From Panopea generosa (lineage: Eukaryota > Mollusca > Bivalvia > Adapedonta > Hiatellidae): a DNA stretch of 64,000 nucleotides. Both the position numbers and the translations under genes were made by a program. The stretch lies in the NCBI GenBank assembly GCA_029582155.1, contig CM055898.1, forward strand, positions 26,977,245 to 27,041,244. Reading direction: 5' to 3'. Every line of letters starts with the position of its first letter. The first letter of the stretch is position 1. Positions 11,423 through 23,322 of this stretch are shown here, one piece after another. Under the pieces are notes generated by a model. It saw nothing but the letters and a program-made list of their open reading frames with translations. It had not been told where the DNA came from and did no database searches.

Positions 11423-11668
11423 GGTGGTGGTGGTTTTAATAGTAGAAGAAGTAGTAGATATAGCAGCAGTAGTAGTATAAGCATTATTATTATTATTATT
11501 AGTAGTAGTAGTAGTAGTAGTAGTAGTATTATTATTAGTAGTAGTTGTAGTAGTAGTAGTAGTAGTAGTAGTAAGTAGTACTAGTAGTAGTAGCAGAAGC
11601 GGTTACGGGTAGTAGTAGAAGTAGTAGCAGTAGTAGCAGCAGTAGTAGCATCAGTACTAGTAGTAGTA
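11423..11668. repeat. Trinucleotide (TAG/TAT)n microsatellite
   Basis: Imperfect run of TAG and TAGTAG units with blocks of TAT and CAG, about 245 bp. Interruptions ('gcggttacgggtagtag') indicate an old compound microsatellite. Confidence 0.9.
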
Positions 11669-12188
11669 ACACCAGCTACCAAAAGTTTTGTATTGAATTT
11701 GAAACCATTGCTCATTTAATTAATGTTTGAAGCAACTTTAAAAATCAAAATCTGGTTAAAAGATATAGTTACCTACCTACCCACATAAAACAAATATTAG
11801 TTCGGAACAGACCAAACATGTTTTAAGAAATGCATCTCACGTTAAACAATAAAACACTTACAAAGACAAATTCAAAATCAATTCCATCAAATTAACCGTG
11901 GCGGCATCGCTATGAAGTTCTTGTATATAATTAGTAATAGGAACGCGGGAGAACCGGCAGCAAATATAAGTTAGTGTAATATGTCTCCATTTGTGTCTTG
12001 CTTTCTTTCCGAATCACTCATTTATGCGAATAAACAACATTTTATGTGCTTCATCTAAAGCAGTCTACGCAACGGTGATTACCCTAGCGGCCACTTTATC
12101 ATGGTCGGTATAAACAGCGTGTTTTGATAATGTTCTCATAATACTGTAACATCTTGATGTACATCGTGCTCATTGGTTAATATACGTT

Positions 12189-12760
12189 TACCAATTACCT
12201 CCCTTATATGACGGTAGGATTCTTACGCTCAAGAAATTAGAGCTGTGTAAATCGTTAAGGCATTATTTCTTTTGAAAATGCATGCAATCGTCATATTTCT
12301 TTGTTTATATGAGAATATTGGAACATTTTCATGATTTCTGCCAAGTTTGGATGACATAGAGTACTGTTTGATGAAGCTATAACAGTTTAAAGATGCGTAG
12401 TGATACATTGCAACAAATGGGCAGAATTGTCAAAAATAAAGTGATGTGATCAAACCACCAATCGCAATATTTATAGTAAATAAAAAAAGTTTGCAGGCCT
12501 GTCATTTTTAGAGAGATCAAAAACAAAAGAATTGAAACTTACATTTTACTGTTTGCCAACCTCTGCACTACCAAAATACGATGAAAAGGGGTCATGTGTC
12601 AAACAAGAGTGTTTTTACTGTTCAGTGTGTATAGTGTTGACAAAGTGACAGTAGACGTCTTACCCCAATTTTCAAGCATATTTTTTTCTAAATTCAAACA
12701 TGGTAATGCTTTTAAAATATCCAAAATACATCAACAATGCCATTCAAACAGAAATAATAT
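12189..12760 (+). repeat. Dispersed repeat F, long copy
   Basis: The first half (12189-12460) matches 54505-54770: 'accaattacctccc', 'gaacattttcatga', 'tgtttgatgaag', 'taacagtttaaagatgcgta', 'gcagaattgtcaaaaat'. The second half (12472-12760) matches 58283-58600: 'attttactgtttg.caacc', 'tgcactaccaa', 'tgttgacaaagt', 'taccccaattt.caag'. The two partner copies each hold one half, so this is either one long element or two elements side by side. ORFs at 12594 and 12700 fall inside it and look incidental. Confidence 0.65.
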
Positions 12761-12988
12761 GGGACGCATTTCCTGTTTCCGGTGGTGGTACTACAACTTA
12801 TGCTGTAAAATCTTACATGTCTGAACGCCCGGGTAGGCAAGTGGTATGTGTCAGCAAGAACATACGAATGGTAAGTCTAGGTCAAGATAGCGAAATGGTA
12901 AGATTTTCATCATAAAAATCATTTTCTCTAAATTATTATTTAAACTTATTGTTGTTGTTTTTTTGGTCGAATAAGACGTCAGAATAAA

Positions 12989-13070
12989 TCTGAGTAGGAC
13001 TGTCGGTTATTCCGCAAGTAGCTGGCAAATACGCCTGGACTCGAACCCATGACCTGAGTCGTGAGATGCA
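12989..13070 (-). mobile_element. SINE-C fragment
   Basis: Short piece with 'gcaagtagctggcaaatacg' followed by 'actcgaacccatgacc', which is the SINE-C junction of body and B-box region. Both ends missing. Confidence 0.5.
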
Positions 13071-13360
13071 ATTTAGAAAACTGCAAACAATCTAGAAACT
13101 GTTATTTACTTCTCAACTACAACATAATCAATATGCTGGATGATAAAACCAATAATAGCTCTCTGAATATTAATTGAAAACACCGTTTTGTTACAATAAC
13201 ATTTTACTAATTTAAATGTCAATATCATTAGAACAGTGTTGATTAAAAATAAAATAAATTGCCCTGGAGTAATTACTTTTGTCATTTTATGGATTGGAAA
13301 ATGTTGCTAGAACACGGCATATATTGCACTTTCTATTCTCCTTAATTGACCGATGCGTGC

Positions 13361-13490
13361 TGTATGGTGTTAAACGTCTCTTTCAACATTGCAATGTGAT
13401 ATGCTAGGCCTAGAACTATCCTTTAAATGCTAAGCGCCACGTGAGAAGAATGATTCTACTACCATTTTTAAGTCTTTGCCATAATTCAAA
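13361..13490 (-). mobile_element. SINE-A fragment with internal deletion
   Basis: Begins with the SINE-A 3' end ('tgtatggtgttaaacgtc.ctttcaac'), then jumps to the middle of the body ('cctagaactatcctttaaatg', 'taccatttttaagtctttg'). Roughly 165 bp of body and the tRNA-like head are missing. It lies about 150 bp left of the 27-bp array. Confidence 0.7.
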
Positions 13491-13649
13491 TTTATTAAAA
13501 TTTCATACAATACTATGAGACTCACAATCATTGATATATCGCAATCAATGCGCACACCACAACGATCTGAATACCATCGGTGCTTCATGTCAAATACCCA
13601 TGCGATATCAATTTGTGAATTTTGACACAAAGACCCTCAATGCTATATG

Positions 13650-16600
13650 AATACAAAGTCCTCATCCGCATGAGTATGAGTAAAATGTATATCTGCATGA
13701 GTATGAGTACAGAGTCCATCAGTAAGTGTATAAGTACAGAGTCCATCATCATGAGTATCAGTACAGAGCCCATCATCATGAGTATGAGTACAGAGCCCAT
13801 CATCATGAGTATTAATACAGACTCCATCATCATGAGTATGAGTACAGAGTCCATCATCATGAGTATGAGTACAGAGCCCATCAGCATGAGTATTAATACA
13901 GACTCCATCATCATGAGTATGAGTACAGAGTCCATCACCATGAGTAAGACTACAAAGCCCATCAGCATGAGTATTAATACAGACTCCATCATCATGAGTA
14001 TGAGTACAGAGACCATCAGCATGAGCATTAATACAGACTCCATCATCATGAGTATGAGTACAGAGTCCATCAGCATGAGTAAGAGTACAGAGCCCATCAG
14101 CATGAGTATAAATACATACTCCATCATCATGAGTATGAGTACAGAGCACATCAGCATGAGTATTAATACAGACTCCATCATCATGAGTATGAGTACAGAG
14201 TCCATCAGCATGAGTAAGAGTACAGAATCCATCAGCAAGAGTATGAGTACAGAGCCTATCATCATGAGTATGAGTACAGAGCCCATCAACATGAGTATTA
14301 ATACAGACTCCATCATCATGAGTATGAGTACAGAGTCCATCAGCATGAGTATGAGTACAGAGTCCATCAGCATGAGTAAGAGTACAGAATACATCAGCAA
14401 GAGTATGAGTACAGAGCCCATCAGCATGAGTATGAGTGCAGAGTCTATCAGCATGAGTATGAGTACAGAGTCCATCATTATGAGTTCATCAGTATGAGTA
14501 TGAGTACAGAGTCCATCAGCATGAGTAAGAGTACAGATTCCATCAGCATGAGTATGAGTACAGACTCCATCATCATGAGTATGAATACAGAGTACATCAT
14601 CATGAGTATGAGTACAGAGTCCATCATCATGAATATGAGTACAGAGTCCATCAGCATGAGTAAGAGTGCAGAGTCCATCAGCATGAGTATAAGTGCAGAG
14701 TACATCATCATGAGTATGAGTGCAGAGTCCATCAGCATGAGTATGAGTGCAGAGTACATCATCATGAGTATGAGTACAGAGCCCATCAGCATGAGTATGA
14801 GTGCAGAGCCCATCAGCATGAGTATGAGTGCAGAGCACATCAGCATGAGTATAAGTACAGAGCCCATCATCATGAGTATGAGTGCAGAGTACATCAGCAT
14901 GAGTATGAGTACAGAGCCCATCAGCATGAGTATGAGTGCAGAGTACATCAGCATGAGTATGAGTACAGAGCCCATCAGCATGAGCACATCAGCATGAGTA
15001 TGAGTACAGAGCCCATCAGCATGAGTATAAGTACAGAGCCCATCAGCATGAGTATGAGTGCAGAGCCCATCAGCATGAGTATGAGTGCAGAGCCCATCAG
15101 CATGAGTATGAGTGCAGAGCCCATCAGCATGAGTATGAGTGCAAAGCCCATCAGTATTAGTATGAGTACAGAGTACAGAGCACATCAGCATGAGTATGAG
15201 TACAGAGCCCATCAGCATGAGTATGAGTACAGAGTCCATCAGCATGAGTAAGAGTACAGAGCCCACCATCATTAGTATGAGTACAGAGCCCATCAGCATG
15301 AATAAGAGTACAAAGCCCATCAACCTGAGTATGAGTACAGAGCACATCATCATGAGTATGAGTACAGAGTCCATCATCATGAGTATGAGTACAGAGTCCA
15401 TCAGCATGAGTAAGTGTGCAGAGTCCATCAGCATGAGTATGAGTGCAGAGTACATCATCATGAGTATGAGTGCAGAGTCCATCAGCATGAGTATAAGTGC
15501 AGAGAACATCATCATGAGTATGATTGCAGAGCCCATCAGCAAGAGTATGAGTGCAGAGTACATCATCATCAGTATGAGTACAGAGCCCATCAGCATGAGT
15601 ATGAGTGTAGAGCCCATCAGCATGAGTATGAGTGCAGAGCCCATCAGCATGTGTATGAGTGCAGAGCACATCAGCATGAGTATGAGTACAGAGCCCATCA
15701 TCATGTGTATGAGTGCAGAGTACATCAGCATGAGTATGAGTACAGAGCCCATCAGCATGAGTACATCAGCATGAATATGAGTACAGAGCCCATCAGCATG
15801 AGTACATCAGCATGAGTATGAGTACAGAGACCATCAGCATGAGTATGTGTGCAGAGCCCATCAGCATGAGTATGAGTGAAGAGCCCATCAGCATGAGTAT
15901 GAGTGCAGAGCCCATCAGCATGAGTATGAGTGCAAAGCCCATCAGCATTAGTATGAGTACAGAGTACAGAGCACATCAGCATGAGTATGAGTACAGAGAC
16001 CATCAGCATGAGTATGAGTACAGGGCCCATCAGTATGAGTATGTGTACAGAGTCCATCAGCATGAGTATGAGTGCAGAGTACATCATCATGAGTATGAGT
16101 ACAGTGCCCATCAGCATGAGAATGAGTGCACAGCCCATCAGCATGAGTATGAGTGCAGAGTACATCAGCATGAGTGCAGAGCCCATCAGCATGAGTATGA
16201 GTGCAGAGTACATCAGCATGAGTATGAGTACAGAGCCCATCAGCATGAGTACATCAGTATGAGTATGAGTTCAGAGCCCATCAGCATGAGTATGAGTGCA
16301 AAGCCCATCAGCATGAGTATGAGTGCAGAGCCCATCAGCATGAGTATGAGTGCAGAGCCCATCAGTATGAGTATGAGTGCAGAGCCCATCAGCATTAGTA
16401 TGAGTACAGAGTACAGAGCACATCAGCATGAGTATGAGTACAGAGCCCATAAGCATGAGTACATCAGCATGAGTACAGAGCCCATTAGCATGAGTATGAG
16501 TACAGTGCCCATCAGCATGAGTATGAGTGCAGAGCCCATCAGCATGAGTATGAGTGCAGAGTCCATCAGCATGAGTATAAGTACAGAGCCCATCAGCATG

Positions 16601-18482
16601 AGTATGAGTGCAGAGTACATCAGCATGAGTATGAGTACAGAGCCCATCAGCATGAGTACATCAGCATGAGTATGAGTGCAGAGCCAATCAGCATGAGTAT
16701 GAGTGCAGAGCCCATCAGCATGAGTATGAGTGCAGAGCACATCAGCATGAATATGAGTGCAGAGCCAATCAGCATTAGTATGAGTACAGAGTACAGAACA
16801 CATCAGCATGAGTATGAGTACAGAGCCCATCAGCATGAGTATGAGTACAGAGCCCATCAGCATGAGTATGAGTACAGAGCACATCAGCATGAGTATGAGT
16901 ACAGTGCCCATCAACATGAGTATGAGTACAGAGCCCATCAGCATGAGTGTGAGTACAGAGCCCATCAGCATGAGTATGAGTACAGAGCCCATCATCATGA
17001 GTGTGAGTACAGATTCCATCATCATGAGTGTGAGTACAGACTCCATCATCATGGGTATGAGTACAGACTCCATCATCATGAGTATGAATACAGAGTCCAT
17101 CAGCATGAGTATGAGAACAGAGTCCATCAGCATGAGTTAGAGTGCAGAGTCCATCAGCATGAGTATGAGTACAGAGCCCATCATCATGAGTATGAGTACA
17201 GAGTCCATCATCATGAGTATGAGTACAGAGTCCATCATCATGAGTATGAGTACAGAGTCCATCATCATGAGTATGAGTACATAGTCCATCATCATGAGTA
17301 TGAGTACAGAGTCCATCATCATGAGTATGAGTACATAGTCCATCAGCATGAGTATGAGTACAGAGCACATTATCATGAGTATGAGTACAGAGCCCATCAT
17401 CATGGGTATGAGTACAGACTCCATCATCATGAGTATGAATACAGAGTTCATCAGCATGAGTATGAGTACGGAGCCCATCATCATGAATTTGAGTACAGAG
17501 TCCATCATCATGAGTATGAGTACATAGTCCATCAGCATGAGAATAGATACAGAGTCAATCAGCATAAGTATGAATACAGAGCCCAACAGCATGAGTATGA
17601 GTACTGAGTCCATCAGCATGAGTAAGAGTACAGAGCTTATCAGCATGAGTATGAGTACAGAGCACATCAGCATGAGTATGAATACAAAGTCCTTCGGCAT
17701 GAGTATAAATATAAAGTCTATCTGCATTAGTATGAGTACAGAGCCCTTCATCATGAGTATGTGTAAAGAGCCCGTCATCATGAGTATGAGCACAAAGTCC
17801 TTCGGCATGAGTACGAATACAAAGTCTACCAGCGTGAGTATGAGCACAGAGCCCATCAGCATGAGTATGAGTACAGAGCCCATCAGCATGAGTATGGATA
17901 CAGAGCCCATCAGCATGTGTATGAGCACAAAGTCCTTCGGCATGAGTATAAATACAAAGTCTATCTGCATTAGTATGAGTACAGAGCCCTTCATCATGAG
18001 TATGTGTAAAGAGCCCATCATCATGAGTATGAGCACAAAGTCCTTCGGCATGAGTACGAATACAAAGTCTACCAGCGTGAGTATGAGCACAGAACCCATC
18101 AGCATGAGTTTGAGTACAGAGCCCATCAGCATGAATATGAGTACAGAGCCCATCAGCATAAGTACAGAGTCCATCAACATGAGTATGAGTACAGAGCCTA
18201 TCAGCATGAGTATGAGTACAGAGCCCATCCGCATGAGTACAGAGCCCATCAGCATCAGTATGAGTACATAGCCCATCAGCATGAGTATGAACACAAAGTC
18301 CTTCGGCATGAGTATGAATACAAAGTCTATCCGCATGAGTATGAGCACAGAGCCTATCAGCATGAGTATGATGCGCAGTCCTTCGGCATGAGTATGAATA
18401 CAAAGTATGTCCGCGTGAGTATGAGTACAGAGACCATGCGCATGAGTATGAATACAAAGTATATCCGCATGAGTATGAGTAA
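13650..18482. repeat. 27-bp minisatellite array, ~4.8 kb, ~180 units
   Basis: The basic unit is 27 bp, 'catgagtatgagtacagag' followed by 'cccatcag' or variants (tccatcat, cacatcag, tacatcat). Because 27 is a multiple of three and the unit lacks stop codons in most frames, it gives long ORFs on both strands. Plus frames give repeated MSMSTEPIS-like or HEYEYRAHQ-like peptides; minus frames give LILMLMGSV-like or THADGLCTH-like peptides. Several frames are open over the same bases, which argues against a real protein. Unit variants of about 18 bp ('catgagtacatcag') and 34 bp ('gagtacagagtacagag') shift the frame at 14990, 15171, 15962, 16409 and 16789. Edge units are the most diverged. Confidence 0.95.
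17686..18110. repeat. 243-bp higher-order repeat within the 27-bp array
   Basis: A nine-unit block starting 'aaagtccttcggcatgagta' at 17686 recurs at 17929, exactly 243 bp (9 x 27) later, with only a few differences. Shared private variants include 'tctatctgcattag', 'cccttcatcatgagtatgtg' and 'tctaccagcgtgag'. This marks recent block duplication at the right end of the array. Confidence 0.85.
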
Positions 18483-18489
18483 AAAATGT

Positions 18490-19153
18490 GCTTCCGAGTT
18501 TGTATCCAAATCTTGAAAAAAAAATTCTCACAACATGTTGGTCGAAATAAGTGAAATGAATGACGGGCGTGAAAGAAGAAATATAACAAATTAAGAATAA
18601 TTCAAAATCATATTTATTCCTAGATGGAGACGTATCTCTATATATATTTGAGAAAGATACAGTTATCTTCACATCTAACAATCAAATGTTATCATATGTT
18701 ATAAATGTTATTTATTGTAAATACTTTCCAACCCTGTTCTTCAAACTGACGCACCTACAGGACTAAGTTTTGATAAATACGTGAACATTTTGATATAATC
18801 GTGCCCAATCCCGTGTTTAGGATAGTTCTGTATTAATTATATTTCAGAGATAAATATTAAATATGTAAGATTTTAAACCAAAGTTTATTGGTCCCGGTGA
18901 AACAATAAACTCAGACGCACATGTAATCAACGAGGGAGTATGAACTATTATGATAATGAACTGAGTGCAGACAGTTCTTACCATACAATTTTGTTTCAAC
19001 TAGCATAGTGCTCTAGACAGCTTGAAACTTACTGTCATTGTTACAGAAACATACAGGGCTTTACCAGGCCAATACGGCGTAGTGGTGTCCCGATTCCTTA
19101 ATTTCAAACACACACATGCCAGTATGCTTTAAAATCAGACCATGATGCCTTAC
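18490..19153. other. AT-rich unique sequence right of the array
   Basis: No repeat family recognised. It could be intron if the downstream minus-strand candidate exon at 19154-19318 is real. Confidence 0.35.
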
Positions 19154-19318
19154 TTATCACAATATATATACGGGTCTTCTCCAGCAGAGTTTCTAGATTT
19201 ATGACACAGTCTGTCAAACCGTTCCAGGGGGTAACAATCGTCACGGGTGTCCTCGTTAAACTGTAAACCGATCCAGCGGCAGCGCTTCAAAGCGTCTGGG
19301 TTACTCTGATGCTTCGGG
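19154..19318 (-). CDS. Candidate internal exon, Cys/Trp-rich, unidentified
   Basis: On the minus strand a pyrimidine-rich tract and acceptor ('ctcccttccgtgcgtctggctag') precede 165 bp of open frame, which ends at a good donor ('gataa' then gtaagg). With these sites the exon is symmetrical, phase 2 to phase 2. An alternative acceptor at 19306 gives 152 bp. The translation contains 'RCRWIGLQF', 'YPLERFDRLC' and 'SRNSAGEDPYIYC'. The W..QF...RF..LC...RN.G..PY.YC spacing is faintly like the centre of a kringle domain, but one expected Cys is displaced and no flanking exons were found. Extracellular protein is my guess; identity unresolved. It could be a chance ORF. Confidence 0.35.
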
Positions 19319-19850
19319 CTAGCCAGACGCACGGAAGGGAGAAACAGCTGACCAGTCAAGCATTAGTATGCAAAACGCAACAGCTGGTGACTTACTTCAA
19401 CTGGGATAACTATTAGTTGCTCATCTAATAAATTAAGGAATTACTATTGGTAACAGCGACAAAAGAAGTAAAAAAATGTGCAATGGCAAAAAAGATATAT
19501 TTATACCATGAAAGTGCCCTTATGCTTTAATATGTTTTTTGGGAAAACCCTGGCATATAAATATTAGTAGGTATTCCCACACCCAGTAACAAGGGTTGTC
19601 AATAATTAAAAACACTGCTCTCCATATTTTCCACTTTATTCCGATGTTCAGATAGTAACTTAATACAACATCTATGTATATTGTACAAAGTATCTACAAC
19701 CATCTACCATCGTCACATCAAGTGCGTCCTCTCCACATTATATCGAGAGATCACGGTTAGCACCTACAAAGTTTATAAGGTGAGGCTTAAAAAAAACAAT
19801 GTTCCGTTTTCGTGCACTAACCTTGTATTCTATTTATCCTGTTGAAAAAA
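19319..19850. other. AT-rich unique sequence
   Basis: Contains no ORF or repeat that I can support. If 19154-19318 is an exon, this would be upstream intron. Confidence 0.35.
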
Positions 19851-19997
19851 CAAGGCTGCGTTCAGTTCGGTCAAACGTTTGATAACGCTAGCTAACATAT
19901 TTCCTGGCCACTGGCCAAACTTCAAATTAGCACGTAGTACGTGTTAATTTTTGGGAACCAGGCATTAAACGTGTTTGTTGTTTAACGGTGCTGAACA
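19851..19997. mobile_element. MITE-2 copy 1
   Basis: Begins 'caaggctgcgttcagttcgg' and runs about 147 bp to 'gtttaacggtgctgaac'. The right terminal 'gcagtcctg' is lost. Reverse-complement of 23323-23464 matches through the centre ('aacatatttcctg', 'caaattagca', 'ggaac.aggcattaaacgtg'). Inverted termini and lack of coding capacity suggest a non-autonomous DNA element. CAAG/CAGG termini are seen in hAT-like elements, which is only suggestive. Confidence 0.7.
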
Positions 19998-20148
19998 ATA
20001 TGACATCATATTAGGCGTATCGTATGTTCATTCTTCACTTGTAAATCATTGTATATTGTTCATTTATTTGTAATTATTTACTGCAGTTTGTATATATGTT
20101 ATTATATGCTCTCAAATTATGGAGGAAATAAAGATTCTATCTATCTAG
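19998..20148 (+). mobile_element. Probable LINE 3' end
   Basis: AT-rich 3'-UTR-like sequence ends in 'ggaggaaataaagattctat' followed by 'ctatcta'. This is a polyadenylation-like AATAAA and a short tandem tail, as in CR1/L2-type LINE 3' ends. No ORF upstream; only the 3' terminus is present. It abuts the MITE-2 remnant. Confidence 0.5.
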
Positions 20149-20621
20149 CCCAAGTAACAACTAGACACAATAAAAGGATGACCGAATAAATTTAGGTTTA
20201 TTTGGACGGTAACCAAATAAATTTCACTTTCAGATTACTAAGATTTATTTGTTTAAATTTTCGTGCCCTAGATGTTGCGATTCAGTGTCGGAACTGCTTT
20301 CGTCCTAGATTATGACAAAAATATGTATCACTAAACACTACAAAATGTCTTAGAAGTGATCTGGGAATTATATATAGACAGTTAACATAAATATTATGAA
20401 ACTTTTTGCAAATTATTCAACTTTGAACAACTCCTGGAGGAAGATATAAAACTGACATCTCCAAACCACAACCGAATACTTCAAACTAATTTCCAAGACT
20501 GATTTAAAACAGATCTTGGCAAATGAAATTTCACTTTATTGTCAGGTGACAACCTTTTCCCACCTAAAAAAACTACTCAGTCTTATACAAAATAGTTTTA
20601 ACTTTTTCTCACACAAATATT
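20149..20621. other. AT-rich unique sequence
   Basis: Nothing recognisable; no ORF of note. Confidence 0.35.
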
Positions 20622-20730
20622 TTTTGGAGCGAGTGGGACTCGAACCTACGACCTTATGAATGAGTGCAGTGAGAGATAGATAAGTAATCTTGAGACGGCG
20701 TCTTAGACCACTCGGATGCGGAGGACCGTA
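20622..20730 (-). mobile_element. SINE-C head fragment
   Basis: On the minus strand 'gtggtctaagacgccgtctc' (A-box region) and 'gtcgtaggttcgagtccc' (B box) form a tRNA-like head, resembling the heads at 7181 and 38361. The body and tail are missing. The plus strand shows 'gggactcgaacctacgacc'. Confidence 0.65.
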
Positions 20731-21365
20731 ATATTCAAAGCTAATGTTACAAATAGTTTATGTTAGTCTGGCTATTACTAGACTGAAGTTAGTTCTTCGT
20801 CTTTCGGTATTGCACTTAAAACATATCTTAACTCAAAACTTACTTACCCCCAATACCAAATAGTCAAATTACTTGTATTAATAATAATACGAAGCAAAAT
20901 AAATCTGCTCTTCTGCTTGATTAATGCATGCATATTTAAACGAAATTTAGTATTTCAAATGAAAACGTTAAACAAATAAAACTATATTATTTTGCTCATT
21001 GACAACAGGAAAAAAAACTTTCTTTCTCATTCTGCGTTCTTTCTTTCCCTCAATAAGATGAAAGAGAAAATGACTTTGTGTTATTTTTTACATACCTAAC
21101 AAAAATTATGACTTACATGTGCACATAAATGAGTACGTTAAGTTCCGATACCGGCACAGTGTAGAGTTATAGTCAAGTCAAAAATTATCAAAATTGTGGA
21201 ATATCTTTATTCAAATACTTACATGATTACCATCTGAATTGAAGATATGGAGGGGAGAACATAGCATAGGCATTTTTATACAGTCAGGTATAATTTTAGA
21301 ACAAAACATGATATTATTACACATACACATATGTATTTTAAAAACAGTAACAAAAGTAGCAGAAG

Positions 21366-21368
<3 letters not shown>
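20731..21368. other. AT-rich unique sequence
   Basis: No ORF or repeat that I can support. Confidence 0.35.
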
Positions 21369-21438
<70 letters not shown>

Positions 21439-21472
21439 AGGGAGGGAGGGAGGGAGAGAGAGAGAGAGAGAG
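21369..21472. repeat. (GA)n / (GGGA)n microsatellite
   Basis: About 65 bp of uninterrupted GA dinucleotides, then GGGA tetranucleotides, then GA again. Overlapping Arg/Glu- and Ser/Leu-rich ORFs on the two strands are products of the repeat. Confidence 0.97.
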
Positions 21473-22077
21473 AACATTCGAAATATCACATTCAGCTGAT
21501 TTTTACAACTTTGTTGTAACATCGATCATTGTTGAAACGTTAAAAGCTTTCTCATATAAAAACAGACTACCCCATGTAAATGTATAAATGTTATCATAAA
21601 CTGTTTACTTGCACGTGGGCGAATATTAAACATTATCAAATTCATAAATTTATTGAAATGACGCCAATGACATATATAGCGCCAATTCCGAGATTTCAAT
21701 TGTTTTAACAACAAACGATATATTATATTCTGGCAATGTATTGTTAGTCGAATAGTAATGTCTTTGCACGCCATGTTAGATGGAATATCTCTCTGTGGGG
21801 AATAAGGTAAAGCAGAATTTTTTGTTAAAAATAATCGAGCAATGAAGTATATTAATTTTGCCCTGTTGCACAACAGGTCTTTAAACTTTCTTTAGCACGT
21901 GCTTAGGGAATAGGGACCAAAATATCAATAGCGGAAACAATGCATACAGATTCTATGGATGTGTCGATGTCTGTAACTTTCAAACAGGCAGACCATGTTA
22001 GGCTTACAAAAAAAACTATGAGTGTGCTTTGCTCCTCCTACATGGTTTCATGCTAGAGTAGCCAAATTTGTTAAAGT

Positions 22078-22490
22078 ATAGTGAGTGAGTGAGTGAGTGA
22101 GTGAGTGAGTGAGCGAGCGAGCGAGTGAGTGAGTGAGTGAGTGAGTGAGTGAGTGAGTGAGTGAGTGAGTGAGTGAGTGAGTTTGTGATTGAGTTTGTGA
22201 GTGAGTGAGTGAGTGAGTGAGTGAGTGAGTGAGTGAGTGAGTGAGTGAGTGAGTGAGTGAGTGAGTGAGTGAGTGAGTGAGTGAGTGAGTGAGTGAGTGA
22301 GTGAGTGAGTGAGTGAGTGAGTGAGTGAGTGAGTGAGTGAGTGAGTGAGTGAGTGAGTGAGTGAGTGAGTGAGTGAGTGAGTGAGTTTGTGAGTGAGTGA
22401 GTGAGTGAGTGAGTGAGTGAGTGAGTGAGTGAGTGAGTGAGTGAGTGAGTGAGTGAGTGAGTGAGTGAGTGAGTGAGTGAGTGAGTGAGT
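22078..22490. repeat. (GTGA)n microsatellite, ~410 bp
   Basis: Long near-perfect tetranucleotide tract with three interruption patches: a 'gagcgagcgagc' block at about 22110, 'tttgtgattgagtttgtg' at about 22183, and 'gtttgtga' at about 22384. All three minus frames are open as Ser-Leu-Thr-His repeats, so these ORFs are artefacts. Confidence 0.98.
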
Positions 22491-23322
22491 CTGAAAGACA
22501 ATAAAACGCCAACAGAAAGAAACAGCCAAGGCTTAATAATTGTAAACAAAATATAAATGCATAATTATGAACATAACTCCAGATTAGCAATCCGTGAAAT
22601 ACACGAACAATTACCGATAGATGCTATTATTATAATACTAAGTTACATGTAATTTACATAAATAGCTTCAAGGTGTAGGTGTCTATATTAGATGTACGTT
22701 TATTTGCGTGCAAATGTATTACTTTGCCAAGTCGAACTGTCGGTACGAATTAAACTAACACTCTGATAGACAGTCCCAGTTAGTACATCAATACAATTAT
22801 GCAAATAATCGGTCTCTTTTAACACAACTTGATAACCGTTACGTTTTGGAACAAACGTACGGACCCCTTTGTTTTTATTCATGTTCAAATTACAAGTTGT
22901 GCGATCAACCATCTTGAAGAAATTAGCTCTACAATTAGAAGTATGTGCGCTTATGTCTGACTACACATGGGTCGTAATGTTACAATGCTGTAGAGTGGTT
23001 TAACTCCCAAAGAGGAATGGCGGGTCAAAGATAATGTTCTCATTAACAATAAATCTATAATGGTTTCTGAGAACAAACCTTTGTTATATAAAATCAAATT
23101 CACAAAAGAAGCCTTTATTATTCGTTATAATATTTTGAATGATTTAATTACGATTTAATTACAATTACGTTGTAAAATGAATGATATGTTCGTTTTTTAT
23201 TTTGTTCATATGATTAATTTGAATTACTTTGTACTTTTGTACTAATCATTATTTCATATAATACTATTTCGTGACTGGCCAAAGGCATTAGGTTGCCGGT
23301 TTCCTGATAGAAAAATTGAAAC
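22491..23322. other. AT-rich sequence with one weak minus-strand ORF
   Basis: A 70-codon minus ORF (22700-22912) has fairly mixed composition ('KGVRTFVPKRNGYQVV') but no motif and no strong splice sites that I could place. I do not call it a gene. No repeats seen. Confidence 0.3.

Noticed and set aside
13585-18681. Long ORFs (up to 514 codons) on both strands with repeated nonapeptides
   Set aside because: They are different frames of one 27-bp satellite; several frames are open over the same bases, ORFs start and stop at unit-length variants, and no flanking coding sequence or splice sites were seen.
21239-21522. Arg/Glu-rich and Ser/Leu-rich ORFs
   Set aside because: Translations of the (GA)n microsatellite on the two strands.
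22016-22590. Ser-Leu-Thr-His repeat proteins
   Set aside because: Pure translation of (GTGA)n on the minus strand; the same occurs at 37338-37625.
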